From contig CADCLH010000005.1 in the NCBI GenBank assembly GCA_902802215.1, positions 1-21,763 on the forward strand: a stretch of 21,763 nucleotides of DNA. Direction: 5' to 3'. The translations under genes and the position numbers were made by a program. Of the stretch, positions 14,013 through 21,763 are shown in pieces. The stretch is from Oscillospiraceae bacterium. GTDB taxonomy: Bacteria > Bacillota > Clostridia > Oscillospirales > Oscillospiraceae. Below the pieces are notes generated by a model that saw only the letters and a program-made list of their open reading frames with translations, was not told the DNA's origin and searched no databases. Position 1 is the first letter of the stretch. Each line of letters opens with the position of its first letter.

Positions 14013-15125
14013 TTAGAGCTTGCTGCCCTTGGGGACGACGAAGGGGAGCTTTTCGCTGCCGGTCAGCACGGTGCCGGCGGAGAAGCTGACGTCCTTGTCG
14101 ACGATGCAGTAATCCAGCGAGGAGTCGCGGCCTACGATGCAGTCGCTCATCACGATGCAGTTTTTCAGCTGCGCGCCCTTGCCGATGCGCGCGCCGGAGA
14201 AGACGACGCAGTTCTCGAGGCTGCCCTCGACGATACAGTTGTCGGCCACGAGGCTGTTGCGGGAGTAAGCGCCCTCGGCGTAGTAGGTGCTGACCTCCTC
14301 GCGGACCTTGGTGAAGATGGGCAGATCGGCCGGGAAGAGCTCATGCCGGATGGCGGGATTGAGCATGTCCATGTTGGCCTTGAAGTAGCTGTCCACGCTG
14401 CGGATCAGCGCGCAGTAGCCGGTGTGGACGTAGCAGTCCATCTTGCCGCCCTGTTCGAGGAAGCGCGGCAGCGCCTCGCGGTGCCAGAGGTAGATGCGCT
14501 GTCTGCGGCACTCGTCGATCATGCGCAGGAGGGTGTCGCGGTTGATGATGTAGCCCTCGAGCGAGACCGGGCCCGCCTTGGGATCGTCGGTGTCGACGAG
14601 CAGCTGCTTGACGAAGCCGTCCTCGCCCGGGACGTAGGTCATGCGGAAGCCGTCGCCCCCGCGGTCGGTGCAGATGGCGGTGATCTCCGCGCCGGAGCGG
14701 CGGTGCTGCTTCATGGGCTTGGTCAGGTCGATGTTGGCGACCATGTTGCCCAGCAGCAGGACGATGTACTTCGACTGGATGTCCTGAATGTAGGAGCCGA
14801 CGGCGATCAGGGCTTCCATGGTGCCGGAGTAGTTGCCGCGGTGGTACTCGGGCAGGCCGAAGGGGGGCAGCATCCGCAGACCGCCGGAACGGCGGGCCAT
14901 GTCCCACGCCTTGCCGCCGCCGAGGTGATCGAGCAGGGACTGGTAGTCACGCTGCATGATGACGCCGACGTCGTAAATGCCCGCGTTGCGCATGGAGGAG
15001 AGGGAGAAGTCAATGAGGCGGTAGCGGCCGCAGAAGGGGAGGGAGGCCGCGGTGCGCACGTTGATGAGCTCTCTGAGATTGGGGTTGGTGAAGTAGGCGA
15101 AAATCAGGCCCTGGAAATCGTTCAT
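14013..15125 (-). CDS. glgD: Glucose-1-phosphate adenylyltransferase, GlgD (non-catalytic) subunit
   Basis: The 370 residues follow the ADP-glucose pyrophosphorylase fold: nucleotidyltransferase-like N-terminal domain with CGRYRLIDFSLSSMRNAG, then a left-handed beta-helix of hexapeptide repeats from about residue 285. The catalytic signatures are lost: the GGxGSRL loop is replaced by a start IFAYFTNPN, and the SGDHIY metal motif by LGNMVANID. This matches Firmicutes GlgD, which forms a heterotetramer with GlgC and raises its activity. It starts 3 bp after glgC with GAGGAGG eight bases upstream, as expected for partners of one complex. No sign of decay is seen, so loss of the motifs is a family trait and not a pseudogene mark. 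Confidence 0.96.
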   Translation of the reverse strand: MNDFQGLIFAYFTNPNLRELINVRTAASLPFCGRYRLIDFSLSSMRNAGIYDVGVIMQRDYQSLLDHLGGGKAWDMARRSGGLRMLPPFGLPEYHRGNYSGTMEALIAVGSYIQDIQSKYIVLLLGNMVANIDLTKPMKQHRRSGAEITAICTDRGGDGFRMTYVPGEDGFVKQLLVDTDDPKAGPVSLEGYIINRDTLLRMIDECRRQRIYLWHREALPRFLEQGGKMDCYVHTGYCALIRSVDSYFKANMDMLNPAIRHELFPADLPIFTKVREEVSTYYAEGAYSRNSLVADNCIVEGSLENCVVFSGARIGKGAQLKNCIVMSDCIVGRDSSLDYCIVDKDVSFSAGTVLTGSEKLPFVVPKGSKL

Positions 15126-15128
15126 GTC

Positions 15129-16318
<1,190 letters not shown>

Positions 16319-16322
<4 letters not shown>

Positions 16323-16939
16323 GGGCAGCCTCCTCTGTCTGGTTCATTCTTTTGATTGAAGCGGTTCATGGCCCGCTCCGGGCCCTCGGTGATGTAGCAT
16401 TCCACGGCCTGCGCCGCGCGCTTCGCGGCGGCGGCCATCTCCTCGGCGTCACGGTCCCGGAACACGCCGAGCACCCAGTCGGCCATGTCGTAATCCGGGT
16501 GCGGCGGCGAGCCGACGCCGATGCGGATACGGGGAAAGGCGTCGCTGCCGAGCGCCTCGATGATGCTCTTGAGGCCGTTGTGCCCGCCGGCCGAGCCCTT
16601 CGCGCGCACGCGCAGACGGCCGGGCGGCAGACTGACCTCGTCCGAGACGACGAGCACGCGCTCGGGCGGGATCTTGTAAAAGCGGGCGGCGGCGCCGACC
16701 GCCTCGCCGGAGAGGTTCATATAGGTCTGGGGCTTCATGACGAGCACGCGCTCGTCCCCGAGCCGCAGCTCCGCGGTCAGGGCGCGGAAGCGCAGCCTGT
16801 CGACGGAGATCCCCTTTTCCTTCGCCAGCGCGTCCGCGGCCATGAAGCCCGCGTTGTGCCGGGTGCCCGAATAGCGCGGGCCGGGGTTGCCGAGAAAGAC
16901 GGCCAGCCAGGACGGGCCGCCGTTGGATCGGAACAGCAT
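16319..16939 (-). CDS. pth: Peptidyl-tRNA hydrolase
   Basis: The 206 residues match bacterial Pth (about 190). The N-terminal LGNPGPRYSGTRHNAGF carries the catalytic His28 and Asn18. Further motifs are KPQTYMNLSGEAV, the Asp in VVSDEVSLPPGRLRVRAKGSAGGHNGLKSI and the late RIRIGVGSP-P segment. It frees tRNA from peptidyl-tRNAs dropped by the ribosome. The start at ATG 16939 puts the gene 4 bp after prs; a longer open frame upstream lies inside prs and does not look like Pth. The stop overlaps glgC as ATGA. In B. subtilis pth (spoVC) also lies close downstream of prs, so the prs-pth order is conserved. The C-terminal tail NQKNEPDRGGCP is a short extension. Confidence 0.96.
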
Positions 16940-16943
16940 GGCC

Positions 16944-17906
<963 letters not shown>

Positions 17907-17955
17907 ATCTTTTTGTTCCTCCGTAGGCATGAATTGAACGGGAAAGGACAAAGCG

Positions 17956-17978
17956 CTATTTTCAGCCTATTGTTCAGC
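17956..17978. repeat. Near-tandem direct repeat in the prs leader
   Basis: CTATTTTCAGC (17956-17966) is followed directly by CTATTGTTCAGC (17967-17978). The pair covers the predicted transcription start of prs, just beyond its -10 box. It could be an operator for a regulator of PRPP supply; no known consensus is recognised. Confidence 0.4.
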
Positions 17979-17980
17979 TT

Positions 17981-18009
17981 ATTATAACACCCCAATCGAC
18001 AAATGGGAA
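17981..18009 (-). promoter_or_regulatory. Extended -10 promoter of the prs operon
   Basis: On the minus strand TATAAT (17986-17981) is preceded by TG and one base, giving TGtTATAAT, an extended -10. The -35 at a 17-bp spacing is TTCCCA (18009-18004), a weak match that the extended -10 can offset. The predicted start is near 17974. Confidence 0.65.
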
Positions 18010-18055
18010 GAGTGGAAACCGTTTTTATCCAAATGAAAAAGCAAAGAAAAAGCGA

Positions 18056-18084
18056 TTTACAAGCCGACGCTTTTTGTGTATAAT
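18056..18084 (+). promoter_or_regulatory. Sigma-A promoter of prfB
   Basis: TTTACA (18056-18061), a 17-bp spacer and TATAAT (18079-18084) give a good promoter about 40 bp upstream of the prfB ATG. It is divergent from the prs promoter, with about 70 bp between the two -10 boxes. Confidence 0.72.
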
Positions 18085-18123
18085 ATAAAAACTAACGAAT
18101 TATTCAGGAAAGGTATTGCAGAA

Positions 18124-19230
18124 ATGCTGGAATTTGAAGAATACAAAACAAAACTCAACGCGGCGAAGCCCGCGCTCGAGGTGCTGCGCGGCGCGCTCAA
18201 GCTCGAAGCCGCCCAGAAGGAGATCGAGGAGCTCGAGGCCGCCAGCGAGCGCGAGGGCTTCTGGAACGACGTGGAGAAATCCCAGAAGGTGCAGAAGCGC
18301 CTGAAAAACCTCAAGGACAAGGTCGACAATTTCAACCGCCTGTGCGCCGCCTGGGACGATCTGTCCGCCCTGTGCGAGATGGCCATCGAGGAAAACGACG
18401 ACTCCATGCTCGACGAGCTCAAGGCCGAGTACGCCGCCTTCTCCGAAAAGGTCGAGGCCACGCGCCTGTCCACCCTGCTGACCGGCGAGTACGACGCCAA
18501 CAACGCCATCCTCACCTTCCACGCCGGCGCCGGCGGCACCGAGGCGCAGGACTGGGCCTCCATGCTCTACCGCATGTACAACATGTGGGCCGACCGCCAC
18601 GGCTACAAGGTCAGGGTGATGGACTACCTCGACGGCGACGAGGCCGGCATCAAGAGCGCCACCATCATGATCGAGGGCGAGAACGCCTACGGCTTCCTGA
18701 AAAGCGAGCACGGCATCCACCGCCTCGTGCGCGTGTCCCCCTTCGACGCGGCCGGACGGCGGCACACCTCCTTCGCCGCGGTCGAGGTCATGCCCGAGAT
18801 CGCCAACGACAGCGAGATCGAGCTCAGGGACGAGGACATCAAGATGGACGTGTTCCGCTCCTCCGGCGCGGGCGGCCAGAAGGTCAACAAGACCTCCTCC
18901 GCCGTGCGTCTGACCCATATCCCCACGGGCATCGTCGTGTCCAGCCAGGTCGAGCGCAGCCACTTCCAGAACCTCGAAAACTGCAAGAACATGCTGCGCG
19001 CGCGCCTCGCCGAGATCAAGGAGCGCGAGCACCTCGAAAAGATCAGCGACATCAAGGGCGTGCAGATGAAGATCGAGTGGGGCAGCCAGATCCGCTCCTA
19101 CGTGTTCATGCCCTACCAGCTCGTCAAGGACCACCGCACCGAGTACGAAAACGGCAACATCGACAACGTCATGAACGGGGACCTCGACGGCTTCATCAAC
19201 GCCTTCCTGTCCATGCGCGCCGCAACCTGA
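18124..19230 (+). CDS. prfB: Peptide chain release factor 2, single-frame gene
   Basis: The 368 residues match RF2 along the whole length. The stop-codon reading motif is SPF in VRVSPFDAAGRRHTSFA, which marks RF2 (UGA and UAA) rather than RF1. The peptidyl-release motif is GGQ in SSGAGGQKVNKTSSAVRL. Start ATG 18124 is chosen because AGGAAAGG lies about ten bases upstream. The region where E. coli prfB has its in-frame UGA (after LRGYL) reads LRGALKLEAAQKEIEELE here with no stop and no frame change, so the usual autoregulatory +1 frameshift is absent. The gene itself ends in TGA. A terminator follows. Confidence 0.97.
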   Translation: MLEFEEYKTKLNAAKPALEVLRGALKLEAAQKEIEELEAASEREGFWNDVEKSQKVQKRLKNLKDKVDNFNRLCAAWDDLSALCEMAIEENDDSMLDELKAEYAAFSEKVEATRLSTLLTGEYDANNAILTFHAGAGGTEAQDWASMLYRMYNMWADRHGYKVRVMDYLDGDEAGIKSATIMIEGENAYGFLKSEHGIHRLVRVSPFDAAGRRHTSFAAVEVMPEIANDSEIELRDEDIKMDVFRSSGAGGQKVNKTSSAVRLTHIPTGIVVSSQVERSHFQNLENCKNMLRARLAEIKEREHLEKISDIKGVQMKIEWGSQIRSYVFMPYQLVKDHRTEYENGNIDNVMNGDLDGFINAFLSMRAAT

Positions 19231-19238
19231 GCAGCACA

Positions 19239-19273
19239 AACGGGCCGGGACTTCGCCTCGGCCCGTTCTTTCC
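19239..19273. terminator. Terminator after prfB
   Basis: AACGGGCCG (19239-19247) pairs with CGGCCCGTT (19259-19267) across an 11-nt loop and is followed by CTTTCC. The T-run is weak. It also lies downstream of the small minus-strand ORF at 19274-19330 and may serve both directions. Confidence 0.6.
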
Positions 19274-19330
19274 TTATCGGCTGCTGGGACCGGGGTCGCA
19301 GTCGCCGTAGATCAGATCGTCAATATCCAT
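19274..19330 (-). CDS. Possible 18-codon ORF with a good ribosome site
   Basis: On the minus strand ATG 19330-19328 opens an 18-residue frame, MDIDDLIYGDCDPGPSSR, ending in TAA. GGGAGGGAAAAAGC stands directly before the ATG, a strong SD at normal spacing. The same frame has an earlier ATG at 19366 (30 residues) but without any SD. The peptide is acidic (five Asp), with one Cys. The prfB terminator hairpin lies just past its stop, and the foldase promoter diverges upstream. A possible -10 (TAGAAT, 19370-19365) lacks a good -35. It could be a real small protein or chance; no family is recognised. Confidence 0.35.
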   Translation of the reverse strand: MDIDDLIYGDCDPGPSSR

Positions 19331-19435
19331 GCTTTTTCCCTCCCGCTCGAAGTCGCATCCGTTCATTCTATGCGCCGGGAGGGCGTTTCATTCACGCGTT
19401 TTCCTTAAAAAATAACGCTTCGCGGACGATTGTGC

Positions 19436-19464
19436 TTGAATCGCGCGCCCGATTGCGTTATAAT
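19436..19464 (+). promoter_or_regulatory. Sigma-A promoter of the foldase gene
   Basis: TTGAAT (19436-19441), a 17-bp spacer and TATAAT (19459-19464) give a near-consensus promoter about 60 bp upstream of the foldase ATG. Apart from the small ORF and the prfB terminator, 19231-19435 shows nothing that looks like a gene. Confidence 0.78.
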
Positions 19465-19472
19465 ACCCCAGT

Positions 19473-19487
19473 CTGCAAGCGTTGCAG
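19473..19487. promoter_or_regulatory. Inverted repeat at the foldase transcription start
   Basis: CTGCAA-gcg-TTGCAG is a perfect 6-bp inverted repeat located at the expected start of transcription. It could be a repressor site or a 5'-end hairpin stabilising the message. Confidence 0.4.
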
Positions 19488-19525
19488 GACAACGAGTAAC
19501 TTCGCAAAGGAAGAGATAACCAGTC

Positions 19526-21094
19526 ATGAGTGCATCGACCGAAAGGAAAAACCGTCAGGCCGCCCGCGAGGCCGGCACCGACAAGAAAATGCTCGCCCTC
19601 GAAAAAGAGGCGAAGGAAAAGGCCAGAAGCAAGCGCCGCTGGACCATCGGCACCGTCGCCGTGGTGGTGCTGATCGCGCTGGTCCTGCTCCTCAACTCCC
19701 CGCTGGTGTACCGGAGCACGGCGTACTCCGTCGGCGACCGGAACTACACCACCGCCGAGGTCAGCTACTACTACGCCAATCAGTATCTCACGTTCGCCAA
19801 CCAGTACGGCAGCTACGCCGCCATGTTCGGCCTGGACACCTCCAACGGCATCAGGGGCCTGGACAAGCAGGACTGCCCCTTCGCCGAGGGGAGCAGCTGG
19901 AAGGATTACTTCCTGGACGCCGCCAAGGATCAGATGCTCCAGGGCAAGGCGCTGCTCGACTACGCGGCCGCCAACGGCATCACGCTTGACGAGAGCGAGA
20001 CCGCCGCGGTCGACGCCAGCTTCGCGGGGATCGACGAGGCCGCCAAGTCCTACGGCTACGGCAGCGCCGACAAGATGATGGCCGCCAACTACGGCACCGG
20101 CGTCACGGTGAAGCTGGTGCGCGGCGCCTATCTCGACAACGCGCTGGCCGCCAAGGCGCTCGAGGCCGCCACCGCCGCCTTCACCTACACCGACGCCCAG
20201 CTCGAGGAGGCCTACGCCGGCTACAACGGCGAGCGCGACTCCTTCACCTTCAGCTATGTCCAGATCGAGGCGCACGACCACGACAACGCCGAGGCCGAGG
20301 CGACCGAGGAACAGCACGCCGAGGCGGAGGCGAGCGCCGAGGCCGAGGCGACCGAGGAACAGCACGCTGAGGCGGAGGCGAGCGCCGAGGCCGTCAAGGC
20401 GGCCTACGAGGCAGGCAAGGAAGCGGACTTCGCCGCAAGGCTCTCCGCCGCGGCCGAGGCCAACGGCCTGACCGCCGACGAGCAGACGCTCTCCGGCAGC
20501 GGACTCTATTTCGCCAAGGAGTGGCTGATGGACGGGACCCGCAAGGCGGGCGACCTCACCGTGGAAGAGAGCGGCGACCACGTCTATGTCGTGGTCTTCC
20601 TCAGCCGCGACGACAACCACTACAAGACGGCCTCCGTGCGCCACATCCTCGTCAAGGCCGAGGCCGGCGAGGACGGGACCTACAGCGACGAGGCCAAGGC
20701 GAAGGCCAAAGCGAGGGCCGAGGAGATCCTGGCCGAGTATCAGGCCGGGGACAAGACCGAGGAGAGCTTCGCCGCGCTGGCGGAGAAGTACTCCGAGGAC
20801 ACCGGCTCCAACACCAACGGCGGCCTGTACGAGAACATCCACAAGGGCCAGATGGTCCGGGAGTTCAACGACTTCTGCTTCGCGCCCCACAGCAAGGGCG
20901 ACACCGCGATCGTCTACGGCGAGAGCGGCAGCTACGCCGGCTACCATGTCATTTACTACGTCGGCGAGGGGGCGCTCTACTCCAACACCATCGCCGAGCA
21001 GAACCTGCGCAGCGCCGACACGGAGTCCTGGCTCAAGGAGCTGACGGACTCCTACACGACGCGCGAAGGCTTCGGCATGAAGTTCGTCGGATAA
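19526..21094 (+). CDS. Membrane-anchored parvulin-type peptidyl-prolyl isomerase (PrsA/SurA-like foldase)
   Basis: This 522-residue protein begins with a charged cytoplasmic N-terminus rich in Lys/Arg/Glu (1-38), has one transmembrane helix at about 40-57 and then a long extracytoplasmic part. The N-terminal SurA/PrsA-like helical region spans about 65-230. The parvulin domain starts at VRHILVK (residue 371) and includes FAALAEKYSEDTGSNTNGGLYENI and AGYHVIYYVGE. It should help secreted proteins fold outside the membrane. Unlike B. subtilis PrsA it has no lipobox cysteine, so it is held by the uncleaved helix. Residues 256-287 are a perfect duplication of AEAEATEEQHAEAEAS set in an acidic, His-containing linker. 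ATG 19526 follows AAGGAAGAG. It is a single-gene unit with its own promoter and terminator. Confidence 0.92.
   Translation: MSASTERKNRQAAREAGTDKKMLALEKEAKEKARSKRRWTIGTVAVVVLIALVLLLNSPLVYRSTAYSVGDRNYTTAEVSYYYANQYLTFANQYGSYAAMFGLDTSNGIRGLDKQDCPFAEGSSWKDYFLDAAKDQMLQGKALLDYAAANGITLDESETAAVDASFAGIDEAAKSYGYGSADKMMAANYGTGVTVKLVRGAYLDNALAAKALEAATAAFTYTDAQLEEAYAGYNGERDSFTFSYVQIEAHDHDNAEAEATEEQHAEAEASAEAEATEEQHAEAEASAEAVKAAYEAGKEADFAARLSAAAEANGLTADEQTLSGSGLYFAKEWLMDGTRKAGDLTVEESGDHVYVVVFLSRDDNHYKTASVRHILVKAEAGEDGTYSDEAKAKAKARAEEILAEYQAGDKTEESFAALAEKYSEDTGSNTNGGLYENIHKGQMVREFNDFCFAPHSKGDTAIVYGESGSYAGYHVIYYVGEGALYSNTIAEQNLRSADTESWLKELTDSYTTREGFGMKFVG
20291..20386 (+). repeat. 48-bp tandem duplication inside the foldase gene
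   Basis: Two adjacent 48-bp units (20291-20338 and 20339-20386) differ at one base, C at 20320 against T at 20368, a silent change in an Ala codon. A partial third unit, GAGGCC, follows. Unit length is a multiple of three, so copy number can change without loss of frame. The 16-residue repeat enlarges an acidic linker next to a HDHD motif. Confidence 0.95.
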
Positions 21095-21105
21095 GGAAAC
21101 AACAC

Positions 21106-21135
21106 AAAACGCCGCCGGTCTCCGGCGGCGTTTTT
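21106..21135 (+). terminator. Intrinsic terminator of the foldase gene
   Basis: A 13-bp stem, AAAACGCCGCCGG (21106-21118) with CCGGCGGCGTTTT (21122-21134), closes a TCT loop and ends in five T. It lies 11 bp after the foldase stop, and the next gene begins 17 bp further, so that gene may depend on read-through or a promoter I cannot see. Confidence 0.88.
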
Positions 21136-21152
21136 GAAAAGGGAGGCGTCCC

Positions 21153-21763
21153 ATGGAAGAAAGAACCATCCGCGAGGAAATGCTGCTCGGGCGCGAGGCC
21201 GTGGAGAAGCTGAAAAACAGCCATGTGGCGGTGTTCGGACTCGGCGGCGTCGGCTCCTGGTGCTGCGAGGGTCTGGCCCGCGCCGGGGTCGGACGGCTGA
21301 CGCTCGTCGACCGCGACACCGTGAGCCTCTCCAACTGCAACCGCCAGCTCTGCGCGCTCACGTCCACGCTCGGCATGGAAAAGACCGCGGTCATGGCCGC
21401 GCGCGTGCGGGATATCAATCCCGCCCTTGAGGTGCGCGAGCTCTGCGGACACTACGAGGCCGCCGACCGGGAGCGCTTCTTCTCGGACTACGACTTCGTC
21501 GTGGACGCCATCGACCTCGTCGCCTGCAAGATAGACCTCATTATGAGCTGCCGCGAGCGGGGCATCCCCATCGTCTCGGCGCTCGGCACCGGCAACAAGC
21601 GGGACGCGGCGCTTCTCCGCCTCGACGACATCGCGAAGACCTACGGCTGCACCTTCGCCCGCGTGATCCGCCGGGAGCTGCGCGCCCGGGGCGTGGAGCA
21701 CCACCCGGTGGTCTATTCCCCCGAGGAGCCGATGACGCCCGCGCAGATCGAGGCCCCGCCCCC
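21153..21763 (+). CDS. tcdA: tRNA threonylcarbamoyladenosine dehydratase, ThiF/E1-like family (3' end outside window)
   Basis: About 203 residues are visible before the window ends. The E1-like nucleotide fold starts with VAVFGLGGVGSWCCEGLARAG, followed by TLVDRDTVSLSNCNRQLCAL, in which Asp and the Asn-Arg-Gln triad are the adenylation residues. The segment DYDFVVDAIDLVACKIDLI and the later DIAKTYGCTFARVIRRELRARG match E. coli TcdA (CsdL). TcdA cyclises t6A37 of ANN-decoding tRNAs in an ATP-dependent reaction. Start ATG 21153 has GGGAGG six bases upstream. MoeB/ThiF are alternatives, but the position and sequence of the post-adenylation region favour TcdA. Confidence 0.92.
   Translation, partial: MEERTIREEMLLGREAVEKLKNSHVAVFGLGGVGSWCCEGLARAGVGRLTLVDRDTVSLSNCNRQLCALTSTLGMEKTAVMAARVRDINPALEVRELCGHYEAADRERFFSDYDFVVDAIDLVACKIDLIMSCRERGIPIVSALGTGNKRDAALLRLDDIAKTYGCTFARVIRRELRARGVEHHPVVYSPEEPMTPAQIEAPP

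Noticed and set aside
14013..15125. glgD as a decayed glgC copy (pseudogene)
   Set aside because: The frame is intact, well spaced after glgC, with a strong SD; loss of catalytic motifs is characteristic of the GlgD family.
17907..17951. Upstream in-frame starts of prs (ATG 17930, TTG 17951)
   Set aside because: Neither has a ribosome site, and the resulting extra residues do not match the Prs N-terminus; ATG 17906 follows GGAGG.
19388..21418. Minus-strand open frame of 676 codons opposite the foldase
   Set aside because: Runs through the foldase promoter, terminator and tcdA start; Val/Gly/Leu-rich shadow sequence.

Overview
The window is high-GC DNA, tightly packed, with short intergenic gaps, strong AGGAGG-type ribosome sites and ATGA stop/start overlaps. 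It carries a GlgC/GlgD pair, a split (two-gene) transketolase and a prs-pth neighbourhood. Together these point to a high-GC gut-type Clostridia genome, most likely Oscillospirales (Ruminococcaceae/Oscillospiraceae). That taxonomic placement is inference. I see no transposase, phage gene, CRISPR array, tRNA or rRNA; codon style looks uniform throughout.

Region 1 (1-11490) is a divergent L-ascorbate (or closely related acid-sugar) utilisation locus. From a central AT-rich control region (5903-6314), the minus strand reads ulaG (lactonase), ulaC (EIIA), ulaA (EIIC), ulaB (EIIB), a HAD phosphatase, a DeoR-family regulator, an HPr and a second HAD phosphatase cut by the window edge. The plus strand reads ulaE, an unrecognised 353-residue propeller-like protein, ulaF, a small YcxB-like membrane protein and the two halves of a transketolase. 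It ends in a double terminator. The scheme is: PTS uptake as a 6-phosphate, lactone opening by UlaG, decarboxylation, UlaE and UlaF epimerisations to D-xylulose 5-phosphate, then transketolase. The decarboxylase (UlaD) is not in the window, and the unknown protein sits between ulaE and ulaF. The HPr keeps His15 but lacks the regulatory serine. Both promoters of the control region match sigma-A consensus with 17-bp spacers and are surrounded by repeats that look like operators.

Region 2 (11509-17986) is a minus-strand glycogen and housekeeping block: prs, pth, glgC and glgD packed as one operon, a terminator, then glgP.

Region 3 (18056-21763, plus strand) holds prfB (release factor 2 without the programmed frameshift), a possible 18-codon ORF on the opposite strand, a membrane-anchored parvulin-type foldase with a 48-bp tandem duplication, and the start of a TcdA/ThiF-family gene cut by the window end.
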